In this document: positions 1-14,552 of the stretch, piece after piece
Layout: every line of letters begins with the position of its first letter
Numbering within the stretch: position 1 is the stretch's first letter
From: Apiotrichum sp. Y4204
Taxonomy: Eukaryota > Basidiomycota > Tremellomycetes > Trichosporonales > Trichosporonaceae
Assembly: GCA_025531455.1 (NCBI GenBank)
Contig: JAMYHL010000040.1
Location: forward strand, 124,001-188,000
Direction of reading: 5' to 3'
DNA length: 64,000 bases
Program-made: the position numbers and the translations under genes
The notes under the pieces: model-generated
What the model saw: only the letters and a program-made list of their open reading frames with translations
The model's database searches: none
What the model was told of the DNA's origin: nothing

Positions 1-138
1 CATGACTGCTAAAATGTACCTGAAACGTGCGTGGAGTGAATCTTGGAACTCTAGTGGCGGACCACACTCCGAGTCGCGCACATCAACACCTGTGTGCCTC
101 CTCGAGAGTCAGTCGCTTTTTGTTACCGCGCACAAGGC

Positions 139-3618
<3,480 letters not shown>

Positions 3619-5531
3619 ATGTCCCGCATCCCAGCCCGTCTGTGGGCGAGCTCCCGCCGCCCCCTCCTGCGCGCCGCGTCCCCCGCGATTGCTCGTGTCG
3701 CTCCCTCGTCGTATGCCGTCGCTGGCCGCTCCGTCGCCGGGCCGTCGCGCCTCGGCGCCAGTGCGCTCGCTATCCCCTCGTCTGCCCGCGCTTTCCACGC
3801 GTCGTCCCGCGCCCTTGGCATCTTCCACTTCAAGCTCCACGACATTGGAGAGGGCATTACCGAGGTCGAGATGATCAAGTGGCACGTCAAGGAGGGCGAT
3901 GTCGTCGAGGAGTTTGACTCGCTCTGTGAGGTCCAGAGTGACAAGAGTGTGTAAGTAGACCCAAAGCAGCTGTTTGCCCTGTTCTGTTCATTTACTAACG
4001 TCCCAGCGTCGAGATCACCTCCCCGCACGCCGGAAAGCTCGTAAACCTGAGCGCTGCGACCGGCAACGTCGTCAAGGTGGGAATGACTCTCTGTGAGATT
4101 GAGACGGACGCCGTGGAGGGCAACGAGGGGGCTGAGGCGGCCGCGCCCGAGCCGGCGCCGGAGCCCGCTGCTGCTGCTCCCCCGCCTGCCCGCGAGGCTG
4201 CCCCCGCCAAGCCGGCACCTACTCCCGCTCCTGCCCCGGCTGCTGCCCCCGAGACGCCGTCACGCAAGGTGCCGCGCGAGCCGCGCCCGCACCCGCTGAG
4301 CGACACAGCCGTGCGCTTCCACGGCGAGGCTGGCGTGCTCCCCGCTGCTCCCACCCCCACTCGTGAGAACTCCATCCCCGACAGCGTCGAGGCGCGCCGT
4401 GACGGCGGCGCCCCGCAGGCCAAGCGCATCATCAAGGCGTCCCCCGCCGTCCGCGCCCTTGCCGGCCGCCTTGGCGTCGAGCTCGAGGAGTGCACCCCCA
4501 CTGGCGAGAACGGTCGCGTTGTCCGTGAGGACGTTGAGCGTGCCGCCGCCCCGGCTGCTGCTCCCACTCCGGCCGCCGCCCCCGCCGCGCCCCGCGCTGC
4601 CCCTACCCCGGCTGCCCGCGCTCCGGAGCCGGCGCCCGTGTTCTCGTCTGTCGACCGCGGAGACGAGGTCGAGCGCATGGAGATGGGCCGCACCCGCAAG
4701 GTCATGTACAAGGCGATGGGCAGCATGGGCGACGTCCCGCACTTTGGCTACGTCCACACCCTCAACCTCACCAACCTCCTTCCCCTCATGAAGGCGGCCA
4801 ACGCGGCCCCCTCCGAGCCCAAGGGCTACATTGCCGCCGACGTGCCCCAGTCGCTCGTGCACCCTGCGCCGACGCCCGCGCGCCAGAAGACCTCGGTCCT
4901 CGCCTTCCTCGTCAAGGCCCTCTCCCTCGCCCTCGAGGAGCACCCTATTATGCGCTCCCGCGTCCGCGAGGCCGACGGACACCGCTGGCTCGACGTCAGC
5001 CGCGACGCCAACATTGGCATTGCCGTTTCCGGTGAGTACGAGAATCGTAGAGCTATCCGTGTTCATGGCTGACATCCAGACCCCAAGCTTGGCCTTCTCA
5101 CTCCGTCGCTGCCGCCCATCGACCCGGGAAGCAGCGTGTCGACGATTGCGGGTGAGCTTTCGAACCTCCGCGACCGCGCCGCCCGGCCCGGCCCACTACC
5201 CCACATCACCCTCTCGTCGGTCGGTGGTCTCGGCGAGTCGCGCAGCGCCATGCCGGTCCTGCCTCCCGGTGGTGGACTTGCGATTGCGGCGGTTGGCCGC
5301 GCCGCGTGGGAGATGGAGTGGAACCTCCGCGACGGCGCACCGGGTAAGGGCAACGGCGGCGTCTGGGGCGTCGAGCCGGGCCAGGTCGAGAAGGCTGGTC
5401 CCAAGGCCGTGCTCCGCGCGACTGTTGGCTGGAGCGGAGACCACCGCGTGCTCGAGGGCGCCGAGCTCATTGCCTTCACCGAGACCTGGAAGCGGTTCGT
5501 TGAGGAGCCCTGGCGCTGGATCCATGTCTAA
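3619..5531 (+). CDS. Branched-chain 2-oxoacid dehydrogenase E2 (dihydrolipoyl transacylase), mitochondrial
   Basis: Three exons, join(3619..3950, 4007..5031, 5080..5531), 602 aa; introns of 56 and 48 nt. The ATG at 3619 opens an Arg-rich presequence ([20 protein letters not shown]), which points to the mitochondrial matrix. Domain order: lipoyl domain about 67-150 with the lipoylated lysine in QSDKSV (about K109); an Ala/Pro-rich linker; a peripheral subunit-binding domain about 255-290 ([20 protein letters not shown]); a second Ala/Pro linker; and the acyltransferase core from about 345 ([19 protein letters not shown] is typical of the branched-chain E2). The complex oxidises the 2-oxoacids of Val, Leu and Ile. 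Oddity: the core is divergent and its active-site motif reads DHRVLEG rather than DHRxxDG, with the His kept (about residues 573-579). Pyruvate E2 is less likely because of the PHFGY signature. Confidence 0.9.
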
Positions 5532-5918
5532 ATGTAGAGCCTAGTGTAGAGTAGGGAGTCAGACAGTTAGACCAAGACGGTCATGGTTACTTCAATGCAT
5601 CTGTATAGAACGAAAACGCGACTAGGAGGCCTGAGATGTACGGGGCCACTGGAGGGCCACTGGAGGGTCACTTTGTGCAGCAGTTCGTTTATTGCAGTGA
5701 TACATTTAATTTGACTGTATGAAGTTATGAGGGACAGGCTATTGATGGTGATGTTGATGATGAATGACGGGACGAGGATATGTGTGTTTGGTTGGAGGGA
5801 AGGGAGAAGAGGGACAGGGCAAACATCTCACAGCGAAACTGGACCATACGGGGTATCTCGCTCGAGGCAACCGACAAATGTCCTGATTCTAGCGATCTCG
5901 TTTGCTTGTTCATCTCGC
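5532..5918. other. Convergent 3' intergenic spacer
   Basis: 387 bp between the E2 stop and the MEX67 stop. It holds the two 3' UTRs and a short direct repeat (ACTGGAGGG, near 5649-5668). No other feature seen. Confidence 0.5.
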
Positions 5919-8528
5919 TCAAGCAAACGCATCGGCGGGGATTGATGCGCGGATGAGGGTAAAGTTGGCGACTGCAGCTTCCAGGTCCCATCCATTCTGC
6001 GAGAGACACAGTTCCGAGTAATATGCGTTCATGCCGGTGCGTTGGCGACACGCCTCGATGAGAGCAGCACGTTGATCGGCTTCATTGGTGTTGGTTGTGG
6101 TGACGTTGGTGGTGTTGGGGACGATAACGGCTGCTGCGGATGGGGCAGAGATGGAAATTTCACCGACGGCCATCGAGCGGCGGTTGTCGAAAGAGGCTGT
6201 ACCCAAGTATGAGTGGACAATCATCATGTCCGACAGGACGACGCAGGGCCAGCCACGGGAAGCTGCAGTCGAGCCGGGGGGCGTGGCACCGAGGATAAAG
6301 GTGCGAGTGAATGATCGGTAAGATCCGGATGGCACTGTCGTTAGTTTTGGAGGATTTGCAGGTACATACTCTCTTGGAACTCGCCCTGAATGACGGCCGA
6401 GATGCGCTCGTTGTTGGTGTCAAAGTACCACGCATCGATGCACCACTTGGACGGATCATCGAGCGGGTGCTGCGTTTTCGGCACCTTTTTGTTGAGCCAC
6501 CGAAGAAGCTCCTCAGAGTCCATTGGCGATTTGAGAGTCTGAACGCGCTGGTTGATGGTAGTGCAGCTGCGCAGGAAGTTGCGGCCGGGCAGGCTGACCC
6601 AGGCTTCGAAGGACACTGGGGCAGGGCGAGTGCTACGCGATCGGTTCACGTCCTGCGCCTGGTAGGATCGGCTGGGAAGAGTGTTGGCGGCTATGGAGAT
6701 GGTTGCCTCCGGGTGGTAGCCATGTATAACCTCAGATCGGTTCGAATCGTAAAGAGTGAAGAACATCTGGCAGAAGTTCATGACAGCGGTCCGACACTCG
6801 TCATTCTCCTCGAATTGGGGAGCGATGTCGAATGGGAAGGTGAATGGGCGCGCCGCAAGCGTTTTGCGTTCGCTATCGTTGCGCCTTACAACTGGCTTGC
6901 GCTCGACGGGGAAAATAATGCGGTTCAATTGCACGCCGTCCAGAATAAGAAGTCCGGGGAAGCGACGAAGAATGTCACTGACGGTTATAACGGTCTGATG
7001 ATGGTAGTGACTCACTGTTGGTACTGTTCACCGCCATCAGGCTCCTCCAGCATCTTTTCGCGGAACCGGACACCATTGAGCTTGAGCTCAACAAGGCTCT
7101 TCAAAGAACCGGCGCCAGTTGACGCTTTGCCCTTCTGTTCACCTGCCGATTGGAGATGCCGGAGTTCCTCTTTGGCCACAATAGGGTTGTTGCTGAGGTC
7201 GAGGGCACGAATATGGGGTAGTGCAAGGGGGAGGCGAGCAAGTTGACTGAGGGTACGGAATCCATTGTTTGCCAGCGTGAGGGTGTGAATGTAATTGCCG
7301 GGCTGCGAGACATTGGTACCAGGCACTTCGACTTGAAGTAACTTACAGTTTCCAAAACAGTGGAACTGAGCTTCCACAAAACGTGGCCAGCGCTGGGAGG
7401 AGCGTCGTCGTGGCCGGGGGGAAGGATGCCCTGCTCTTTAAGCCATGGGTCGTCGAGAAGATTCTGAGATGGTTTAGCGTTGCTCTGACGGTTTGCTACT
7501 CACAGACATGTCGAGAACGCCAGGGGTAGGGTTCCTGGAACGGATCCACTGCTTGATCTCTTCACCTTTAAGGGTTTCATTGATCTTGCTGTGCTGCTGC
7601 TTGTGGATCCGAGCACGGTTCGCATTGCGATCCTTCAGAACATCCGGAGTGCCTTCGGGGTTGCGGCGAGGGTTGAGATTGGTAGGACCACGCTTTGGAG
7701 CGGGTCCAGTGATGCGGCTCGACAAAGCCTTTGCCGCGGCGGTGGGCTTCGCATACGGTGTTTCTTTGGCGTGGCGATGGCGGCCCGACTGATGGCGAAA
7801 GGTTATGTTTGATGAGAGAAGTTTCAGGGTTGTGTCAATTTCCATTGTCCATTGAAGTGAAAAATGAATGTGCGATGAAGTCGAGAAGGACGGCGTCAGC
7901 TCGTTGCCGATGATTCGTTCGTGGAGAAATTTCTGATGTGTAGAGGAGAGTGTTTGAGTGCACAGTTGTCACACACAAACGTCGGGATGAGACGTGCCAG
8001 AACAATGACAAGCAATGGTCCACCACAAAAGGAAGGTTCAACAACGGGTGAGTCAGGTGAGGGTCAAGCCCGTTGGTTCCGTTTGGCTTCCGAGCCCGTG
8101 CCGTTCACCATTGAAGGCTTTGACATCTGGCAGTCCAATGCGCCCTCTCCCAACAAAATGGATGTGTCGTGAGGGAGAGAGCAGCAAGCAAGATGGGCCG
8201 GGTTTCTTCGTTCAAACAGCTACTCGCTCGCCGATCTCGATGTACATGGCCAGGTGCGATGAAGCGACCCAACAAACTCGGAATGACGTTGCTACCTGTG
8301 CAGCCCAAACATCTCCAACTAGATCAATAATGGGACGGCACTTACCTGGTCAAGAGGGCCAGCGGAGCGTGCGTTTCCGCGTCTGCGCCCGGAGCGTCCT
8401 ACACCACCATCGAGGTCCATCGCTTCGCCCGAATCAGTGCTGCGAGCAGCGCCCCTCAAAGCCGAATGAAGAGCACGCGCCGCACCGCGAACGGCCACGC
8501 CGGAGCTGCTTCCAGAGTTGTTGTTCAT
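5919..8528 (-). CDS. MEX67: mRNA export factor MEX67 (TAP/NXF family)
   Basis: Six exons, complement(5919..6334, 6370..6977, 7016..7302, 7347..7463, 7504..7788, 8346..8528), 631 aa; all joins keep frame. Order: basic, Gly/Arg-rich N-terminus; leucine-rich repeats about 195-290 (HTLTLANNGF, RALDLSNNPI); an NTF2-like domain about 300-530 (FEENDECRTAVMNFCQMFF, FTRTFILG) that would dimerise with Mtr2; and a C-terminal TAP-C/UBA-like domain about 580-631 (YYSELCLSQNGWDLEAA) that binds FG nucleoporins. The protein carries mRNPs through nuclear pores. Introns 2-5 are very short (40, 44, 38 and 35 nt) while intron 1 is 557 nt. The exon 1 assignment (ATG at 8528) is the least certain part: it rests on an in-frame phase-0 join and the expected Arg/Gly-rich N-terminus. 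Confidence 0.88.
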
Positions 8529-9266
8529 GCTCGCTTGAGTTGGGTAGTGTTTGAGGGGGATGAGGTTAGAAGGCGGTGCGAAGGAGGCGAGATGAGACGC
8601 GGATGATGTATGCTGTGCCGACTGGATGCAGCGACCCGACCTCGCAGCTGGACGTCGAGCTCGTCGAAGGGGTCGAGACGTGGGAGGGCGTGTAAAGGTT
8701 GAATTGAGAGTAATGGAGTGGTGAAGAGAGAGGTGGCAAGTGGTGAGAAGGGATGAGAGGGGAACAAAAGGAGTGGTCGAGAACAGTCTGGTCAAGTTGT
8801 CTACTCGAGGAGAAGCTGTACAAGATGGCGAGCATCATTCCTCTACTTCTCTCCCACCCACCGCAGAGGGACATTCGTACTGCCTAATGCGGGAATTATC
8901 GTAAGCTATTACAAAATGCTCATTTTGGGTGGCAAAACTGTATTATCACCCAAAACACCCAAAACGGACATGAACCTGGCTGCCCGCACCAGTAAACCTG
9001 CCACACAAATTATAATCCCGCTAATACCGTGCGCCTGGGTGGGTGGTGGGAGGTCGCTCCACTCCCACACCTTACTCACCTCATCTCACCATCAGCCGCC
9101 TGGCCTCCACCATTGCTCGTCGCTGTTGTTCCACAGTCTCACCGCGCACAAATACTGTTGTGGGCTCGAGACATTCTCTGCTGAGTGGCGATCACAACAA
9201 CACCACAAATCAACAACCAAGACCGACACCGCGCATCGCACCATTTGTTTGTCCTCATACTCCAAC
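8529..9266. promoter_or_regulatory. Shared divergent promoter of MEX67 and SF3B2
   Basis: 738 bp between two divergent ATGs of RNA-processing genes. It contains the repeated heptamer ACCCAAAA around 8940-8970 and a C/T-rich tract just before the SF3B2 ATG. No TATA box was identified with confidence. Confidence 0.5.
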
Positions 9267-11135
9267 ATGCCCGCACCAGCAACCGCCAACGGGCACACGA
9301 GAGGGGCAAAGGCAAAATCGCGTGGTCAGCTCAAGCGTCTAAAGGCCAAGGCTAAGGCGGCTGCCAAGGCTTCTGAACCTCAGAATGGTGCTGTAAGCGC
9401 GAGCGAGACCGAGCCGGAGAGTGATGCCGAGGTGAGTGCTATTATATGCGCGCAAGCTAACGTCTAGTCCGTGGTGTCCTCCGCGTCCGTGATGACGGTA
9501 GAGTCATTCCTCGAAGGCGCGTCTGCGGATGCCTCAAACCCCAACTTCACCCAGTTCGCGGATGTATTCAAGCATTTCCAGGATGGTCCCAGCGATGGTC
9601 TTCCCTCGGTCGATGCCGGCGCTTCGAAGGGACATGTGTACTACTCGGACGATGAGGATGAGGACGAGGAGATGGTCCAGCGTGCCAAGGACGACGGCCT
9701 GTCTCGCCGAGAACGGAGAGAGGCATCCAAGCTGAGCATCGCGGAGCTCAAGCAGCTTGTCGACCGGCCAGAGGTTGTCGAGTACTTTGATCGTGATGCG
9801 CGTGATCCGCGATTGCTGGTGTCTCTCAAGTCATACAGAAAGTGAGCTTGACGGTCGTGAATTCTAGCTGACAACAGTACTGTCCCAGTGCCTACACACT
9901 GGAACGCTAAGCGTGACTATCTTGCCGGCCGCCGTGGTATGGAGAAGCCCCCATACAAGCTGCCGCGTGAGTTGTTTCATTCTGGATGATCGCTAATTTC
10001 AGCTTGGATCGCGGACACGGGTATTGGCGAACAGCGCGACGCAGTCAAGGCTAAGGAGGAAGGCCAGAATCTGGCCGCCAAGACGCGTGAGCGCGTTCAG
10101 CCGAAAATGGGAAAGATCGATATCGACTACCAGAAGCTGCACGACGCCTTCTTTAGGTACCAGGAGAAGCCGCGGATGAGCAAGTTCGGCGAGGCGTATT
10201 ACGAAGGCAAGGAACTGGTGACCGACTTGAGGACTAAGAAGCCGGGAGAGCTGTCGGATGAGCTTATCGAGGCTCTGTCTATCCCTCCGCTAGCTCCCCC
10301 GCCATGGCTCATTGCTATGCAGCGTTTTGGCCCGCCACCGTCGTATCCCAACCTTCGTATCCGCGGTCTCAACGCACCCATTCCGACAGGAGCGCAGTGG
10401 GGCTTCCACCCCGGTGGATGGGGCAAACCACCTATGGACGAGTTCAACCGCCCCCTGTATGGCGACGTCTTTGGTGTCGTGCAAGGAACCGAGATCGCGC
10501 ACCAGGACCACATCGACCGCACGCGCTGGGGAGAGATCGAGCATATGGAGGCTGAGGACGATGACGAGGAGGATGAGGAAGAGGAAGAGGACGAGGAGAT
10601 GGACATGGAAGAGGAGGAAGAGGAGGAAGCGCCAACAGCAGATGGTCTCGAGACGCCGTCTGGTCTCGCTACGCCAAGCGGGTACAACAGTGTCACATCA
10701 ACTGTGCCAGGAGGCCTCGAGACGCCCGATTTTATCGAGCTGCGCAAGCGCACCCAGCGGGATCGGGAGGACGACGGACCCTCGGGCCCGCGGGAGCTGT
10801 ACACTGTCATTCCGGAGCGCGAGGCAAACGTCAAGGGGTTCATGGGCTCGTCGACAGCGTACGACCTGTCGGCGGCCGCTGCTCCTGTTCTCGGCGAGGA
10901 GCGGGGCACAAAACGCAAGTCTGGCGATGTGGACGTGTCACTCGACGGCGATGTCGACGCCGCAACGCTCAAGGCCAAGTACGACGAGGCGCGCAAGCGC
11001 GACTCGAACGTACACGTGCCTGGACAGCATGTCGACCGCAGCCAGTTCGACGACGTCATTTCCAGCGAGACCAAGCGCCGTACGCGGAGGGACGAGAAGA
11101 AGGGCAAGGAGAAGGCAGAAAAGTTCAAGTTTTGA
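9267..11135 (+). CDS. CUS1: Splicing factor 3b subunit 2 (SF3B2/SAP145, yeast Cus1)
   Basis: Four exons, join(9267..9431, 9468..9841, 9878..9966, 10003..11135), 586 aa; three introns of 36 nt each. The product is a U2 snRNP SF3b subunit that helps anchor U2 to the branch site. The N-terminus is Lys/Ala-rich. The DUF382 region spans about 150-255 (RPEVVEYFDRDARDPRLLV, VPVPTHWNAKRDYLAGRRG) and is followed by the PSP proline-rich motif about 280-350 (PPPWLIAMQRFGPPPSYPN, WGFHPGGWGKPP). A long Asp/Glu run follows at about 395-420 and a Lys-rich tail ends the protein. It is intermediate in length between yeast Cus1 and human SF3B2. Start chosen as the first ATG in frame after a C/T-rich leader. 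Confidence 0.93.
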
Positions 11136-11466
11136 GCGGACCTGTGGCTTGGAGAGGGGAGCATGTCGTTGGGTGGGATGGTGTTCGCCGCAGAGGGCGG
11201 ACAGGAGACCCCGTACATACGTGTCGTGGGGTTGTCGATCATATGCATGCATACGTTAGCAGCGACGTTTTTGCACCACATTGGCAGTCGTGGCTATGAC
11301 CAGCCGATCGGATGTCGGCGCAGCCCTGTCTCCCTTTGCGCATATAAGATTAACAGACCATACATGGATGTGTACAGGCCACTAGGGCAGATACAGTGGT
11401 TTGGGAATGATACTAGTGGATTGGATGGAGTTCTACAGCGTTGTAATGTTGGGGGTCACGACGTCC
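11136..11466. other. Convergent 3' spacer
   Basis: 331 bp between the SF3B2 stop and the stop of the TMEM41-like gene on the other strand; 3' UTRs only, no further feature seen. Confidence 0.5.
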
Positions 11467-13318
11467 TCATCGTCCGATGGGGAAGCGCCACCAGCGACTG
11501 GACGCCTGCTGCGGCTGCGGCTCGACGGGATCGATGTCGATCGTGCCGTATCCGCGTGCTGGGCGCTTTTCACGGGCAGAACGGCGCATCCAGCGAGGGG
11601 TCTGGGGTAGTGTGTGGGTGAGCTCGTACGCCGATCCCGAGTCGGACTCTGCGAGCGTGTCGAGGATCTCGGCACGAGCTTTGTTCTTCCCATTGCGCGC
11701 CGGTATCGGGAGTCGACTGCGTGACGACTCGGCCTCCAAATCGAATGCCGGGTCGCCGCCCGATGGCCCGGCGAGCATGACGCCCGAGTCGACGGCCTGA
11801 TACCGCCGAGGGAGGCCATGCTCATCAAATTCGACGGGAACAGGAGCCGGGATGTCGTCCAGAGCTTCGAGATTGTCGACCGGAACAGACTCGCCCTCCT
11901 CTTCGCCCAGGTCGCCGAGGTCCTGCTTGAACACGCGCTTGAGACCCACGGGAATCAGAACGGCGACGATGACAGCGCCGAGGCCGAGCACGTTGCGTAC
12001 CGAGAGGATGTGGAAGTCATCTGCCGATGTCATTTGGTCGAGGGACGAGCCAATCGTGACATGAATGACCGAGACGGGGGCGATGCCAATGAAGCAAGTG
12101 ACCCAAAAGAAAAGCATACCAATGCCGAGATGCGGTGCAACGAAGTTTGCGACCCAGTGCGGAGGGAAGGGGAGGATACGCAGGGTGAGAAGGATCGCGA
12201 ATACGCTGTCCCACCCAACCTGTTGCCCCTTATCTGGATCCCCCATAATCTTCTTGCGCCATTTCTCGACTCGCTTGCGGTAGTAGGGCAGTTCGAGCAG
12301 CGGCGGTGCCAGGAGAGACGATAATGTGTAGCACAGGATTGAACCCGTCGCATCGCATAGACACGACAGGAGAAGTCCGATCAGCATGCCGTATGCCGCA
12401 CCGAAGAGGATGGAAATGTACATCGAGCCGGGGAGAGAGAACGCTTGAACACTGGAGTGATTAGTGATCATTCGCTCAAATGCTTCTCACTAAAGGTAAG
12501 CCACGATACCGCAAAGGCATATCCGTCCCGGGTACAGGTCCTTGTACTTGTGGAGCAGGGCACTGGAAGGGTCAGCATTACCGTGTCGCCAGAGGCCATA
12601 TCGCGCGCGTATGCGTACTTTAGAGCTTTCAGGTCTTCGAAACTGCGCGGCAGCTTGAGAGCTGGACGGTCTTCACTTTGAGAGTCAGCGATATTCGAAA
12701 CAAACAGATGTAACGCCAGTCACCGCTCGCCACTCACGGGTCGACTGTGGGCATGCCAAACCAGAACGTGCCGAGGACGATGGCGCTGAAGCCCGCAAAC
12801 AGGATGCTCAGCTTCACGCCGGCAACAAACACTGGTCCTTGGTACCACTTTCCGGGCTCCGATCCGCCTCCTGCAAGTAAGGGTGTCGCCTCGGACGAGG
12901 AGCCGTAGGTAATTGGGACCACTTCGGAGCCGCCGGCCGACGACGTAATTGATAGCATTCGTTCCAACGTTCGCGATCGAGCAAGGGGATGCGAGACATA
13001 CGCGGCGCCAGGGGACGGGGTTCGAGACAAGGAGTGGGGGTCTTCAGCTTCACAGGGATGTGCGCCCAGTGGTTCAGCGAGGTCGGTAGGGCGAAACACG
13101 TCGGGAGACATATGTCGAACGCGCGGAGAGGCAGATGGAGTCGAGAGCGGCGACATGAGGATGGCACCGGTGCTTTCGGAAGGCCGCGGCGAGCCGAGAC
13201 CTATATCCGGCATTGTGATGATCGTTGCTGACGGGCGGCGGCGGCGGCTTGGGGGCCGGCTGTTATCCCATGAGACATCGTCGTCGGCGAGGTTGAAGAG
13301 CGCCGAACTTGGGTCCAT
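11467..13318 (-). CDS. TMEM41-like VTT-domain membrane protein
   Basis: Four exons, complement(11467..12451, 12491..12562, 12619..12675, 12738..13318), 564 aa. The join gives FEDLKALNALLHKYKDLYPG followed by a hydrophobic helix and QAFSLPGS, the order seen in TMEM41A/B. VTT (SNARE-associated Golgi) domain about 195-405: FSLPGSMYISILFGAAYG, ATGSILCYTLS, TLRILPFPPHWVANFVAP, GIAPVSVIHVTIGSSLDQM. In the family, VMP1 and TMEM41B are ER phospholipid scramblases needed for lipid traffic and autophagy; a similar role here is inferred. The protein has a 160-residue disordered N-terminal extension with Arg-rich and Ser/Pro stretches and a long acidic then basic C-terminal tail, so it is about twice the length of animal TMEM41. 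Yeast Tvp38 is the other fungal family with this domain but lacks the FSLPGS and PHW signatures. Confidence 0.85.
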
Positions 13319-14552
13319 GTTGGGATGGTCGCTGAAGGATGAAGGTTGATGAGGCGATGTTGAAGTCGCAACTAGTGATGTGAGGCCATGCAGCTTGAAT
13401 GATCGTGGAGGGATGGGTCGACCGGAAGTTGTGGTGAAGAGTGGACTGTGAATGTGCGATGGTGATTGAACAACTGCTCTCAGATGATTACAGCCCTCAG
13501 CAGTGCTAATGGGACGAGGAGCAGCAATTGTGGTAGCGTGAGAGAGAGCACGAGAGCAGAAGGGAAGTAGCAGCGGCGGAGCTGGCGTCCCCGGCCGGCC
13601 GAAAGGGGGTGGAGGAGGAGAGGAGTGCAGGGCAAAGGACTACGAGGGCCGTCCCCGTGCGCCCGCCCCTCGTGCCCGACTCGCTCGGCTCCGCTCCGCC
13701 GCGCGCCGCATAGTCCCTCTCCCCCTTGCGGTGTCTCCTTTCAATGGCCCTGGCCGGCCGCCAGGCCCGGGAATCACGTGCCCGCCCTCGTCCCACTTGC
13801 CTTTGACCGATAACTTCACTGTCATCCCCCCCCAGGGCTATTCTCAGTGAACGCAATTCGAAGACAAACAGTCTTAGATGAATTCTGCTTCCGCTAATAG
13901 ACTTCAGAAGCTCATTAGAAGCGGAACCTAATCCATTCTCCGAATCGGTCCTTTCTAGGCCTTCCCCCTGCCGATCCTGTGCTGATCCGATAGTAGGAAT
14001 ATTAAGCTTCCAGGGTTTTTTATCGGGCAAAATTGATAAGTGGCGCATCCGACCCGGCGACGTCATGGAAAATAGTCCACAACCAAATAGCAACCTGCAC
14101 ACACAAACACACAAACCTTACTACTGTAAGTAGTAGTAGAACAAAGTAGTGCGGCGGATGTGGTCATTGAAGTGGGCTCTTCGGACAGTTCAGTCCAGGC
14201 GAGCCCCGGCAAAATAAAACAACTCCACCCACCCAGAAGTCGGCCCGATAAGGGTGGGCCCCACCTGCACTGATTTTTAAACGCGCCTCACGGCAATGGC
14301 ACGTCCGCCAGAGCATTGCAGAGTTACGTTTTCATAACGTCAATGTGGGCTCGGTTGCAGAGGACTGACGTCTTGTAAGCTCTATTTTTTTCTAGCATTC
14401 GCTGCGCGGTGCTCGGGCAGTGGAATGTGAAGCGAGCTCGGGGCAATGTGATGGGGAACGCGATCCTGGATTTTCAGAGTACATATAGGAAAAACAGTCT
14501 GCACCACATTCTTCGCCTGCAGTAAGACTTCCACTCCATCTCAACCACTAGG
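13319..14552. other. Divergent intergenic region
   Basis: 1.23 kb upstream of both the TMEM41-like gene (-) and the glycosidase-like gene (+). It contains a GC-rich part (13590-13830) with a TCACGTG at about 13774-13780, then an AT-richer part (13840-14050), short CTACTAC-type repeats near 14121-14140 and a minus-strand CACA run near 14095-14116. No ORF resembles a protein I recognise. Confidence 0.45.

Noticed and set aside
8105..8308. A candidate extra MEX67 exon within intron 1
   Set aside because: The open frame has acceptor-like CAG at one side but runs into a stop and lacks a frame-compatible donor; skipping it gives a consistent protein.
12544..12562. A 19-nt intron (GTAATG...TTCCAG) in the TMEM41-like gene
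   Set aside because: It would restore the frame, but a 56-nt intron from 12618 (donor GTACGC) to the same acceptor also does, and gives KALNALLHKYKD, which matches the family better.
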